A stretch of DNA of 64,000 bases from Iamia sp035765045 (GTDB lineage: Bacteria; Actinomycetota; Acidimicrobiia; Acidimicrobiales; Iamiaceae): positions 62,001-126,000 of the forward strand of contig DASTYI010000099.1 of NCBI GenBank assembly GCA_035765045.1, in the 5' to 3' direction. Position 1 is the first letter of the stretch; every line of letters begins with the position of its first letter. This document shows positions 31,996-40,382 of the stretch, in pieces. The notes beneath the pieces were generated by a model, which had not been told where the DNA came from, did no database searches, and saw only the letters and a program-made list of their open reading frames with translations. Position numbers and translations under genes: made by a program.

Positions 31996-33470
31996 TCCAC
32001 GGGGGTGGCCGGTGCCGGTTCGCGGTGCGGCGTGGGCGGGGCCGACACCGGGCACGAGAAGCAGGGCTCGGCCTCCTCCTCGCCGCCCGCCTCCAGCACG
32101 TCGGCGCGGATCGTCGCCCAGGCCAGGGCGGCGCCGGCCAGGGCCAACCCGGCCCCGACGAGGGTCGCCCGGTGGAAGCCGTCGACCAGCGTCGCCCCGC
32201 CGATGGCGGCCGAGGCGTCGAACCCCGCCACCAGCGGCAACCCGGCCACGGCCAGCAGCCCGGCGGTGCGGGAGACGGCGTTGTTCACGCCCGAGGCGAC
32301 CCCGGCGTGGCGGTCGTCGGCGGCGGCCAGCACCGTCGAGGTCAGGGGGGCGACGGTGAGCACCAGGCCGGCGGCGAAGACCAGCACCGCGGGCAGGACG
32401 TCGGCCCCGTAGGTGGCGCCGACGTCGATCCGCAGCATCAGGGCCATGCCGACGGCGATCACCGCCGGGCCGACCGTCATCGGGATGCGGGGGCCGATCC
32501 GGGCGGCCAGGGCGCCGCTGCGCGACGAGAGGGCCAGCATCACCAGGGTGAGCGGCACCGTCGCCGACCCCGCCGCCAGCGGCGAGTAGCCGAGCGCCTG
32601 CTGGAGGACGAGCGACAGCAGGAACAGCACCGCCGACAGGGCGGCGTAGACGGCGAAGGTGACGCCGTTGGCCCCCGAGAACTGGCGCGACCGGAAGATG
32701 CCCAGCGGCAGCATCGGGTGGGCGATCCGGGCCTCGACGGCCACGAAGGCGACGAGGACGGCGAGCCCGGCCAGGCCGACGGCGACGTCCTCCTCGATCA
32801 GCCCGTAGGTGGCGGCCGCCAGGCCCACGGCCCCGAGGGCGGCGCCGGCGAGGTCGGGCCGGCCCACGACGGTCGGGTCCCGCGACTCGAGCAGGTGCCG
32901 GTGCCCGACCACGACGACCACGGCGGCCAGGGGCAGGTTGAGGAGGAAGACCCAGCGCCACGACGCCGCCTCGACCAGCCAGCCGCCGAGGAAGGGCCCG
33001 ACGGCGGTGGTGATCCCGGCCAGCCCCGACCAGGTGCCGATGGCCTGGGCCCGGTCGTCGGGGTGGAAGGTGGTCTGGAGCAGGGCCAGGCTCCCGGGCA
33101 CGAGGAAGGCGCCGGCCACGCCCTGGAGCATCCGGGCCCCGACCAGGGTGCCGACGTCGGGCGCCAGGCCGCACAGCAGCGAGGCCAGGGCGAAGGCGCC
33201 GGCCCCGGCCAGGTAGACCCGCTTGCGGCCCAGCCGGTCGCCCACCGACCCGCCGACCAGGATCAGCGAGGCCAGCGTGACCAGGTAGCCGTTGCTGATC
33301 CAGCTGAGGCCGGCGAAGGAGGCGTCGAGGTCGCGACCGATGGTGGGCAGGGCCACGGTGACGACGGTGCCGTCGAGGAAGGCGATCCCCGACCCCAGCA
33401 CCGTCGTGAGCAGCACCCACCGCCCCTGGGGGCTGTCGAGCCGCAGCCCGGCCTCGTCGGTGGTGGCCAC
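31992..33470 (-). CDS. MFS drug-resistance transporter (DHA2, 14-TM type)
   Basis: 492 residues from GTG 33470, with about fourteen hydrophobic segments. LDGTVVTVALPTIGRDL is the DHA2 motif D1, GGSVGDRLGRKRVYLAGA the MFS motif A, and GARMLQGVAGAFLVPGSLALL motif C-like. The C-terminus ends in a cytoplasmic tail with CFSC. Proton-driven export of toxic hydrophobic compounds is the family role. A 29-bp palindrome separates it from the SDR upstream (33524), so it may have its own promoter or read through from the KstR operon. Confidence 0.88.
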   Translation of the reverse strand: MATTDEAGLRLDSPQGRWVLLTTVLGSGIAFLDGTVVTVALPTIGRDLDASFAGLSWISNGYLVTLASLILVGGSVGDRLGRKRVYLAGAGAFALASLLCGLAPDVGTLVGARMLQGVAGAFLVPGSLALLQTTFHPDDRAQAIGTWSGLAGITTAVGPFLGGWLVEAASWRWVFLLNLPLAAVVVVVGHRHLLESRDPTVVGRPDLAGAALGAVGLAAATYGLIEEDVAVGLAGLAVLVAFVAVEARIAHPMLPLGIFRSRQFSGANGVTFAVYAALSAVLFLLSLVLQQALGYSPLAAGSATVPLTLVMLALSSRSGALAARIGPRIPMTVGPAVIAVGMALMLRIDVGATYGADVLPAVLVFAAGLVLTVAPLTSTVLAAADDRHAGVASGVNNAVSRTAGLLAVAGLPLVAGFDASAAIGGATLVDGFHRATLVGAGLALAGAALAWATIRADVLEAGGEEEAEPCFSCPVSAPPTPHREPAPATPVD

Positions 33471-33492
33471 AGCCGGACGCTACCGGCGATCC

Positions 33493-33521
33493 GTACGATC
33501 GGTGCCTGGCACCGTTCGTAC
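33493..33521. repeat. 29-bp core palindrome, GTAC-arm type, copy 3
   Basis: Arms GTACGATC / GTTCGTAC around GGTGCCTGGCACC. Intergenic, between the MFS start and the SDR stop. Confidence 0.9.
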
Positions 33522-33523
33522 GC

Positions 33524-34306
33524 CTACAGGGTGCCGCTGATGGCCCGGAGGAGGGCGTCGGACTGGAGGCTGGGGAGGACGCTGCCGCCGTCGACCACGA
33601 TCGTCTGGCCGGTGACGTAGCTCGACGCGTCGGAGGCGAGGAAGCAGACGACGTCGGCCACCTCGCCGGCGTCGCCGATCCGGGCCAGCGGGGTGCCGGC
33701 CTCGGCCCCGGCGAGCCACGTCGGGTCGTCGGTGACCATCCGGGTCAGCGGGGTGCGGACCATCCCCGGCGCCACGCAGTTGACCCGCACCGTCGGGGCC
33801 GCCTCCAGCGCCGCCGACTGGGTGAGGGCGATGACGCCGGCCTTGGCCGCCGAGTACGGCCCCTCCCCCATCGTCGGCCGGATCCCGGTCAGCGAGGCCA
33901 CGTTGACGACGGTGCCGCCGCGGCCGGCCATCATCCGGGGGATCACGGCCCGCAGGCAGGTGAACGTGCCCCTCAGGTTGACGCCGACCAGCAGGTCCCA
34001 CTCCTTGTCGGTGTAGTCCCAGAGGGCCTTGGCCGTGCCGATGCCGGCGTTGGGGATCAGCACGTCGATCTCGCCGAGCTGCTCGACCGTCCGGGCCACG
34101 GCGGCCTCGACGTCGGCGGTGACAGCGACGTCGCCGGTGATCGCCAGCCCGTCGACCTCGTCGGCCACCGCCTGCGCCGGCCCCTCGCGGCGGTCGAGGA
34201 TCGCCACCCTGGCGCCCCCGGCGGCCAGGCGCCGCGCCACCTCGGCCCCGATCCCCGACCCGCCCCCGGTGACCAGGGCGACCTTCCCGCTGAAGTCGAG
34301 CTGCAT
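33524..34306 (-). CDS. short-chain dehydrogenase
   Basis: 260 residues. TGGGSGIGAEVARRLAAGGARVAILDR is the NAD(P) loop, N-A-G-I-G follows, VNVAS gives the catalytic Ser and Y-S-A-A-K the Tyr/Lys; APGMVRTP and the TGQTIVVDGG C-terminus are classical SDR. Aspartate after the second strand (LDR) points to NAD. The ATG shares a base with the EthD stop (TGATG). Fourth gene of the operon starting at 36413. Confidence 0.9.
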   Translation of the reverse strand: MQLDFSGKVALVTGGGSGIGAEVARRLAAGGARVAILDRREGPAQAVADEVDGLAITGDVAVTADVEAAVARTVEQLGEIDVLIPNAGIGTAKALWDYTDKEWDLLVGVNLRGTFTCLRAVIPRMMAGRGGTVVNVASLTGIRPTMGEGPYSAAKAGVIALTQSAALEAAPTVRVNCVAPGMVRTPLTRMVTDDPTWLAGAEAGTPLARIGDAGEVADVVCFLASDASSYVTGQTIVVDGGSVLPSLQSDALLRAISGTL

Positions 34307-34644
34307 CAGACGACCACCACCGGGTCGGAGGTCACGGTGACCGCCAGCTTGGAGGCGTCGAGGAAGTTGGCCATGTCGTCGTTCATCCTCGTGCTCTCGG
34401 GCTGGGTGGCGAAGGCCCAGAAGGCGTCCCAGTCGGCGAAGGTCTGGACGGTGATGCCGTCGTAGCCGTCGAGCCCGAGCGCCCCGGCCTGCGGGGTGAC
34501 CGGGTGCTGGTGGTAGCTGAGGAGGTGGCGGGCCAGGGCCGGGTCGTCACGGATCAGCGGCCCGTGGGTGCCGTGCCAGTAGGCGAGGAACTCCTCGTGG
34601 CTGAGGTCCGGCCGGCGGACGAGGAGGGCGTGCAGCGTGATCAT
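34306..34644 (-). CDS. EthD-domain protein
   Basis: 112 residues. VRRPDLSHEEFLAYWHGTHGPLIRD with its W-H-x-x-H is the EthD signature; the ferredoxin-like barrel continues with YDGITVQTFADWDAFWAF. EthD proteins are small accessory or isomerase-like enzymes in ether and polyketide degradation. It lies between two SDR genes, 16 bp after the first and overlapping the second. Confidence 0.85.
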   Translation of the reverse strand: MITLHALLVRRPDLSHEEFLAYWHGTHGPLIRDDPALARHLLSYHQHPVTPQAGALGLDGYDGITVQTFADWDAFWAFATQPESTRMNDDMANFLDASKLAVTVTSDPVVVV

Positions 34645-34660
34645 GGGGAACCTCCGGCGA

Positions 34661-35440
34661 TCAGTGGAAGACCTGGCCGGCGTTGGCGCCGAGGGCCTGG
34701 CCGGTGACGCAGCGGGCGAGGTCGGAGGCGAGCAGCACGACGACGTTGGCGATCTCGGCGGCGTCGGGGATGTAGCCGAGCGCGTTCTGCCCGGCGACCT
34801 CGGCGTAGACGTCCTCGGGGGTGACGCCCCGCTCCTCGGCCAGGTGCGCGAAGTACCACTTCACCGACGGGCCCCAGATGTAGCCCGGGTGGACGCCGTT
34901 GACCCGGATGCCGTCGGGGCCGAGCTCCTTGGCCAGGGTGCGGGTGATCGACTTGAGCGCCGACTTCGACGCCGCGTAGATCCCGAAGCCCTCCTCGACC
35001 CGCTCGGTCGACATGGTGTTGACCATCACGATCCGGCCGCCGCCCCGCGCCCGCATGTGCGGGTGGACGGCCCGGGTCATGTTGACGGCGCCGAAGAGGT
35101 TGACGTCGATCGTCGTCTGCCAGGTGCTCAGGTCGGCGTCGACGACCTTGGCGAAGTCGCCGTCGTGGTAGGCGTTGTTGACCAGGACGTCGACCCCGCC
35201 CAGCTCGGCGGCGGTGCGGTCGGCCAGCGCCCGGCACTGGTCGGGGTCGGTGACGTCGCAGCGCACCGGCAGGGCCCGGCGGCCGAGGGCCTCGATCTTC
35301 TGCGCCACCCGGGCGACCTTGTCCTCCCGGCGGGCGGCCACGGCGACGTCGGCCCCCTCCCGGGCCAGGGCCAGGGCGATCTCGCGCCCCATGCCGGGGC
35401 CGGAGCCCGAGACGATGGCGATCTTCCCCTCGAACAGCAT
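34661..35440 (-). CDS. short-chain dehydrogenase
   Basis: 259 residues. SGSGPGMGREIALALAREGADVAVAARRED is the cofactor loop; R-R after A suggests NADP. NNAYHDGDF replaces the common NNAG, VNTMS gives Ser, and Y-A-A-S-K-S-A-L-K the Tyr/Lys. HPGYIWGPSVKWYFAHLA and the TGQALGANAGQVFH end match a subgroup common in actinobacterial steroid and terpenoid clusters. 13 bp after the F420 oxidoreductase. Confidence 0.9.
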   Translation of the reverse strand: MLFEGKIAIVSGSGPGMGREIALALAREGADVAVAARREDKVARVAQKIEALGRRALPVRCDVTDPDQCRALADRTAAELGGVDVLVNNAYHDGDFAKVVDADLSTWQTTIDVNLFGAVNMTRAVHPHMRARGGGRIVMVNTMSTERVEEGFGIYAASKSALKSITRTLAKELGPDGIRVNGVHPGYIWGPSVKWYFAHLAEERGVTPEDVYAEVAGQNALGYIPDAAEIANVVVLLASDLARCVTGQALGANAGQVFH

Positions 35441-35453
35441 CGGTCCTCCTCGA

Positions 35454-36413
35454 TCAGAACAGCGGGGCGGGGCGGACGTCGGCCAGCAGCGGGAGGACCT
35501 CGGCCCCGATCCGCTCGATCTGCGCGACCAGCTCGCCGGCGTCGCGGGAGCGGGGCCGGACCTGGACCTGGAGGGCGCCGAGCCCGGCCATCTTCCCGAG
35601 GACGTGGGCGATCTTCTCGGGCGGGCCCTGGAGGCAACGGCCGACGTCCCAGGTGGGCTCGCCGACGTACACGGGCCCGGCCAGGGCGCCGACGTCGAAG
35701 CGCTCGCCCTCGCGCCCGGCGGCGACCAGGGCGGCGCGCAGCCGGGCCACCTCGTCGGGGCCGAAGGGGCCCTGGGGCAGCCAGCCGTCGCCCCGCGTCG
35801 CCGCCCGGCGGACGGCCGGGGCCGACGACCCGCCGACCCAGATCGGCGGGCCCCCGTCCTGCACCGGCCGGGGCCGCTGGCTGAGGCCGCTGAAGCTCCA
35901 CGTCGGGCCGTCGTGGGTGGGGGTCTCGGACGCGAAGCAGGCCCGCACGGCGTCGATGGCCTCGTCGAGCAGGGCGCCGCGCCCGGCGAAGGGCACGCCC
36001 AGGGCCGTGAACTCGCCCTCGACGTGGCCGGCGCCGACGCCCATGACGGCCCGGCCCCCGGACACGACGTCGAGCGTCGCCCACGCCTTGGCCACCGCCA
36101 GCGGGTGCCGGTAGGCGGGGACGAAGACGTGCGAGAGCAGCCGGGTGCGCTCGGTCCGGCCGGCCAGCCAGGCCAGGGTGGCGACGGTGTCCCACCACTC
36201 GGCGCTCATGGCGTCGACCTTGTCGGCGGGGATGGCGGCGTGGTCGCAGACGGCGACGTAGCCGAACCCGGCCCGGTCGGCGGCGGTCGCCACCGCCAGC
36301 AGCTCGTCGGCGCCGGCGCCCGCCTCCCAGGCCTCGGCGTAGACGGTGCTCTGCGACTGGATCGGGAGCTGCACGCCCACCACCAGCCGCCCGGGGTCGA
36401 GGACGGGCGCCAC
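35454..36413 (-). CDS. F420-type LLM-class oxidoreductase
   Basis: 319 residues from GTG 36413. AADRAGFGYVAVCDHAAIPADK, SHVFVPAYRHPLAVAKAWATLDVVSGGRAVMGVGAGHVEGEF and PPIWVGGSSAPAVRRAATRGDGWLPQG are family motifs of the Rv-type F420-dependent oxidoreductases. First gene of an operon F420-SDR-EthD-SDR; a perfect KstR-like operator lies 20 bp upstream. It probably supplies a reduction or oxidation step on a ring-containing substrate. Confidence 0.88.
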   Translation of the reverse strand: MAPVLDPGRLVVGVQLPIQSQSTVYAEAWEAGAGADELLAVATAADRAGFGYVAVCDHAAIPADKVDAMSAEWWDTVATLAWLAGRTERTRLLSHVFVPAYRHPLAVAKAWATLDVVSGGRAVMGVGAGHVEGEFTALGVPFAGRGALLDEAIDAVRACFASETPTHDGPTWSFSGLSQRPRPVQDGGPPIWVGGSSAPAVRRAATRGDGWLPQGPFGPDEVARLRAALVAAGREGERFDVGALAGPVYVGEPTWDVGRCLQGPPEKIAHVLGKMAGLGALQVQVRPRSRDAGELVAQIERIGAEVLPLLADVRPAPLF

Positions 36414-36433
36414 GCCCGGGACCCTACCCCAGA

Positions 36434-36451
36434 ACTAGAACACGTTCTAGT
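36434..36451. promoter_or_regulatory. KstR-like operator, extended perfect palindrome
   Basis: ACTAGAACACGTTCTAGT, with arms ACTAGAAC / GTTCTAGT, the strongest KstR-like site in the window. 20 bp upstream of the F420 oxidoreductase start. Confidence 0.82.
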
Positions 36452-36585
36452 ATTGACGCTCCGCCCCCCGCCGGCAGGAGGCTGGGCCCGAGCGGCCCGG
36501 CGCCGACGAAGGAGGCGCCAGGAGCGGGGAGGACAGCGTCGCTACCGTCCGAGGCCCTGCCGAGGACAGCTCTCGGCCCACGCGG
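36452..36585. other. 134-bp gap with GC-rich repeat, no gene seen
   Basis: Contains the second copy (36484-36505) of the 22-base string that also lies inside the glycosyltransferase gene at 2707. No convincing reading frame or RNA. Confidence 0.5.
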
Positions 36586-37500
36586 CTAGATGTCACCTGA
36601 AAACGTGTCGCAGTCGTCGGCCCGGCCGGTCTCGAAGCCGCGGCGGAACCAGCGCTGGCGTTGCTCGCTGCTGCCGTGGGTCCAGCTCTCGGGGTCGACG
36701 GTGCCCCGGGCCTGGGCCTGGATGCGGTCGTCGCCCACCCCGGCGGCGGCGTCGAGGGCCTCCTCGGTGTCGCCGGGGTCGAGGAGGCCACGGTCGTAGA
36801 CCGTCTTGGCCCACACCCCGGCGTAGCAGTCGGCCTGGAGCTCGAGGCGGACCGACAGACCCTCGGCCCCCACCTGCTCGTCCCGGCCCCGCCGGTGGAC
36901 CTCGTCGCTGGTGCCGAGCAGGTTCTGGACGTGGTGCCCCATCTCGTGGGCCACCACGTAGGCCTGGGCGAAGTCGCCGGGGGCGTCGAAGTCCTCGCCC
37001 AGCTGGCGCATGAACCCCAGCTCGATGAAGACGTCCTGGTCGGCCGGGCAGTAGTGCGGCCCGATCTCGGCCCGGGCCCCGCCGCAGGCCGACGCCGTCG
37101 GGGTGTCGAACAGGACGAGCGTCGCCTCGGCGTAGTCCTCGCCGGCCGCCGCGAAGGTGGCGGACCAGAAGTCCTGGGTGTCGTTGAAGACCTGGCCGAC
37201 GAAGTCGCGGAGGTCGGCGTCGGCGGTGACGGTGGCGGCCCCGTCGGCGCCGGCGCCCGCCGTGGGTGCCTGCGGGAACCCGGCCGAGAAGATGTCGGCC
37301 AGGTCGCCGCCGCCCCCTCCCCCGCCGAGGCTCCGGACGACGAGCGTCACCACCACGATCAGGATGACGCCGCCGATGCCCCCGACGCCCTTGCCCATCG
37401 GGATGGGGAGGCCGCCGCCACCGAAGCCGCCCCGGGTGGAGCCCCCGGTGCGCCGGTCCTCGACGTTGCTCCTGGCGTCCGCACCTCGGCCGAACCGCAT
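36586..37500 (-). CDS. neutral zinc metallopeptidase (YpfJ-like)
   Basis: 304 residues. A cytosolic Arg/Gly-rich head, one membrane helix (VGGIGGVILIVVVTLVVRSL), a glycine run, then the catalytic domain. YVVAHEMGHHVQNLLG is the zinc HExxH-type motif and LELQADCYAGVWAK the downstream glutamate region; PADQDVFIELGFMRQLG is also typical of the family. The active site faces the cell wall. Independent of the catabolic genes, though on the same strand 10 bp upstream of the TetR 3' end. Confidence 0.9.
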   Translation of the reverse strand: MRFGRGADARSNVEDRRTGGSTRGGFGGGGLPIPMGKGVGGIGGVILIVVVTLVVRSLGGGGGGGDLADIFSAGFPQAPTAGAGADGAATVTADADLRDFVGQVFNDTQDFWSATFAAAGEDYAEATLVLFDTPTASACGGARAEIGPHYCPADQDVFIELGFMRQLGEDFDAPGDFAQAYVVAHEMGHHVQNLLGTSDEVHRRGRDEQVGAEGLSVRLELQADCYAGVWAKTVYDRGLLDPGDTEEALDAAAGVGDDRIQAQARGTVDPESWTHGSSEQRQRWFRRGFETGRADDCDTFSGDI

Positions 37501-37510
37501 GGGGCCGCCC

Positions 37511-38200
37511 CTACCCCGTCGGGGGCTTCTGTCCCGAGATGGACCAGTAGACGATGCGGGCCATCGAGGTGCGGAGGTCGGCGGTGCGGACGCCCCAGAA
37601 CTCGAAGCCGTAGCGGTGGGCGGCGACGTGGACGAGCATCGAGACGAGGACGCCGGCGGTGGCGTGGGGCTCGACGTCGTCGGGCAGCCGCCCGCCCGCC
37701 TTCATGTCGCCGATGGCGTCGGCCAGGGCGTTGTTGAAGTCGTTGAGGAGGCGGGTGCGGACGTTGGCGAAGCGGGCGTCGCCCTCGTCGGTGGCCAGGT
37801 CGACGACCCGCAGCACCGAGCGGTGCTCCTCCCAGAAGTCGATGATCTCGTCGACGAGGGCCTCGGCCGCGGCGTAGCCCTTCTTGCCCCGCCAGGGGCT
37901 GGTGCGGACGTGGTCGGCGAAGCGCTTGCCCTGCGCCGCCATCTCCTCGGCGAGCACCACCACGGCGCTCTCGACGTCGGCGAAGTACTGGTAGAAGGTC
38001 GCCGGGCTGGTGCCGGCGGAGCGGGCGATGTCGACGACCTTGAGCTCGCGGTACGAGCCGGCGCCGAGCATGGTGGCGGTGCAGTCGAGCAGCTTCTGGC
38101 GGGTGGCCAGGCCCCGCCGGCCGGGGCGGCGCCCGTCGGCGGCCCGGGCCTCGTCGCCCGCGGTGTCGTCGGTGTCCTCGGTCCCCTCCTCGGCGGCCAC
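37511..38200 (-). CDS. TetR-family regulator, candidate master of the CTGACG regulon
   Basis: 229 residues from GTG 38200, preceded by GGGGGGAG. An acidic N-terminal tail (~20 residues) leads into RQKLLDCTATMLGAGSYRELKVVDIARSAGTSPATFYQYFADVESAVVVLAEEM, a TetR helix-turn-helix. The C-terminal ligand domain (FWEEHRSVLRVVDLATDEGDARFANVR...) resembles regulators next to acyl-CoA genes. It is the last gene of the operon whose promoter carries a CTGACG operator (41012), so it would repress itself. The ligand is probably a CoA ester or free acid (inference). Confidence 0.88.
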   Translation of the reverse strand: MAAEEGTEDTDDTAGDEARAADGRRPGRRGLATRQKLLDCTATMLGAGSYRELKVVDIARSAGTSPATFYQYFADVESAVVVLAEEMAAQGKRFADHVRTSPWRGKKGYAAAEALVDEIIDFWEEHRSVLRVVDLATDEGDARFANVRTRLLNDFNNALADAIGDMKAGGRLPDDVEPHATAGVLVSMLVHVAAHRYGFEFWGVRTADLRTSMARIVYWSISGQKPPTG

Positions 38201-38202
38201 GA

Positions 38203-38769
38203 TCAGCTCCCCCCGCCCTCGGGGGCGGGCGGCCGGTAGCAGGCGAGCAGCAGCCCGACGCCGGCGACGACGCCGAGGCCGAGCGAGATCCCCAGGCCGG
38301 CGTAGGGCTCGAAGGCGAGGTCGAGGCCGATGGCGTGGTCGAGCGAGAGGGCGCCGGGGCCGATGGTGGCGATGCCGACGGCCGCCGCAGCCAGGATCAG
38401 GTTGTACTCCCAGCCGCTCTTGACGATGAAGAAGCCGTTCTCGCGGTGGGTCGTCCAGCCGGCGACGATCATCAACCCGACGATCGCCGCCCCCGACAGC
38501 GGGGTGAGCAGGCCGAGGGCGAGGAGCACGCCGCCGCCCAGCTCGGTCGACGCCGCCATCACGGCGTGGATCGTGCCGTTGGGCCGCATGCCCATGCTCG
38601 AGAACCAGCGGGCGGTGCCCGGGATCTTCCCGCCGCCGAAGAACTTGTTCCAGCCGTGGGCGGCCACGGTCAGCCCGACGACCACCCGGAGGATGAGGAC
38701 GCCGAGGGCGACGGCGTCGGCCTCGGCCACGTCGGTGGCGCTGATCTCGGCCAGGAGGGAGAGGCTCAC
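38203..38769 (-). CDS. DoxX-family membrane protein
   Basis: 188 residues from GTG 38769, with four or five membrane helices. LRVVVGLTVAAHGWNKFFGGGKIPGTARWFSSMGM is the DoxX opening and GLLTPLSGAAIVGLMIVAGWTTHRENGFFI the middle motif. DoxX-like proteins in actinobacteria associate with redox homeostasis at the membrane. It overlaps the FadD-like stop by 4 bp and ends 2 bp before the TetR start, so it is tightly coupled within the operon. Confidence 0.85.
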   Translation of the reverse strand: MSLSLLAEISATDVAEADAVALGVLILRVVVGLTVAAHGWNKFFGGGKIPGTARWFSSMGMRPNGTIHAVMAASTELGGGVLLALGLLTPLSGAAIVGLMIVAGWTTHRENGFFIVKSGWEYNLILAAAAVGIATIGPGALSLDHAIGLDLAFEPYAGLGISLGLGVVAGVGLLLACYRPPAPEGGGS

Positions 38770-40382
38770 GCAGGGGCTCCGGTGTCGGGGGTGGGGGGTG
38801 GTCCGGCGAGGGCGGCGACGGCATCCTCGCGGAGGACGAACTTCTGGATCTTGCCCGACGGGTTGAGCGGGAGCGCGGAGGTCCAGCGCACGTGGCGGGG
38901 CGCCTTGAAGTTGGCCATGCGCTCGCGGCTCCAGGCGACGACCTCGTCCTCGCCGGGCGGGTCGACGCCGGTGGCCGGCACCAGCCAGGCGAAGCCGACC
39001 TCGCCCAGCCGCTCGTCGGGCACGCCGACCACCGCGGCCTGGGCCACCGCCGGGTGCTCGGTCAGGGTCGACTCGATCTCGGCCGGGTAGGCGTTGAAGC
39101 CGCCGCAGATGAACATGTCCTTGGTGCGGTCGGTGATGTCGATGTAGCCGCGCTCGTCCATCGTCCCGACGTCGCCGGTGTGGAGCCAGCCGTCGGCGTC
39201 GATGGCCTCGGCCGTCCTCTCCGGGTCCTCGAAGTAGCCCTTCATCACGTTGAAGCCGCGCACGACGATCTCGCCCGGCTCGCCCCGCGGCACCTCGGTG
39301 CCGTCCTCGGCCACGATCCGCACCTCGACGCCGGGGATGGCCCGACCCGAGCTGGTCGAGATGGTCTCGGGGTCGTCGTCCTGGCGGCACATCGACACGA
39401 TCCCGGTCGACTCGCTCAACCCGTAGGCGGTGATGACGGCGTCGAAGCCGAGGTCGGCCTGCATCCGTTCGATCAGGCTGACCGGGACGGGGGCGGCCCC
39501 GGTGACGGCGATGCGGAGGCTGGAGGAGTCGAGCGCGGCCCGGTCCGGGTGGTTGAGCATCGACTGGTAGAGCGCCGGCGGGCCCGGGAAGATCGTGATC
39601 CGCTCGGCCGCGATCGTCGCCATGACGGCCTCGACGTCGAACACCGGCAGCGGCACCATCGTCGCCCCGGTGAGGATGCAGGCGACGATGCCGGCCCGGT
39701 AGCCGAAGCTGTGGAAGAAGGGGTTGACCAGCAGGTAGCGGTCCTCGGCGGTCAGCCCGGCCAGCTCGGCCCACACCTGGAAGCCCCGCAGCGCCTGGCC
39801 GTGGGTGGTGAGCACGCCCTTGGGCCGGCCGGTGGTGCCCGAGGTGAAGATGATGTCGTTGACCGTGTCGGGGGTGAGGGCGGCACGGCGCTCGGCGACG
39901 ACGGCGGGGTCGACGGCGGTCCCGGCGGCGAGGAAGTCGTCCCAGGTCCGGGTCGGCGTGGCCGCCGGCGGCGCCGGGTCGCGCAGGACGACGATCCCCT
40001 CGAGGTGGGGCAGGTCCTGGCCGTCGAGCATGCCGACGTAGCCGTTGCCGAGGAAGCCGTCGACGGTGACGAGGAGCCGGGCCCGGCTGCGGGTGAGGAT
40101 CCACGCCGCCTCCGAGCCCTTGTAGCGGGAGTTGAGCGGGACCACGACGCCGCCGGCGGCCTGGAGCCCGACCACGGCGACGACCCACTCCCAGCAGTTC
40201 GGGGCCCACAGCCCGACCCGGTCGCCCGGCTCGAGCCCGGCGGCCACGAAGGCGCGGGCTGCCTCGTCGACCCGGTCGGCCAGCGCGGACCAGGTGAGGC
40301 GGTGCGGCCCGTCGACGATGGCCTCGCCGTCGGGGTGGCGCGCGGCCACCTCGGTGAGGGCGGCCGGGATGCTGGTCGTCAC
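38766..40382 (-). CDS. FadD3-like acyl-CoA synthetase
   Basis: 538 residues from GTG 40382. Adenylate motifs: IIFTSGTTGRPKGVLTTHGQALRGFQVWAELAG, VTGAAPVPVSLIERMQADLGFDAVITAYGLSESTG, GWLHTGDVGTMDERGYIDITDRTKDMFICGGFNAYPAEIE, NPSGKIQKFVLRE. LWAPNCWEWVVAVVGLQAAGGVVVPLNSRYKG, VNPFFHSFGYRAGIVACILTGAT and FPGPPALYQSML follow mycobacterial FadD3, the HIP-CoA ligase for steroid C/D rings, closely. Whether it truly acts on HIP-like acids is untested; the KstR-like sites nearby make steroid-type substrates plausible. Confidence 0.88.
   Translation of the reverse strand: MTTSIPAALTEVAARHPDGEAIVDGPHRLTWSALADRVDEAARAFVAAGLEPGDRVGLWAPNCWEWVVAVVGLQAAGGVVVPLNSRYKGSEAAWILTRSRARLLVTVDGFLGNGYVGMLDGQDLPHLEGIVVLRDPAPPAATPTRTWDDFLAAGTAVDPAVVAERRAALTPDTVNDIIFTSGTTGRPKGVLTTHGQALRGFQVWAELAGLTAEDRYLLVNPFFHSFGYRAGIVACILTGATMVPLPVFDVEAVMATIAAERITIFPGPPALYQSMLNHPDRAALDSSSLRIAVTGAAPVPVSLIERMQADLGFDAVITAYGLSESTGIVSMCRQDDDPETISTSSGRAIPGVEVRIVAEDGTEVPRGEPGEIVVRGFNVMKGYFEDPERTAEAIDADGWLHTGDVGTMDERGYIDITDRTKDMFICGGFNAYPAEIESTLTEHPAVAQAAVVGVPDERLGEVGFAWLVPATGVDPPGEDEVVAWSRERMANFKAPRHVRWTSALPLNPSGKIQKFVLREDAVAALAGPPPTPDTGAPA

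Noticed and set aside
37511..38200. The TetR protein as KstR itself
   Set aside because: Its helix-turn-helix and length do not look like KstR or KstR2, and its own operon carries the CTGACG site and not a KstR box.
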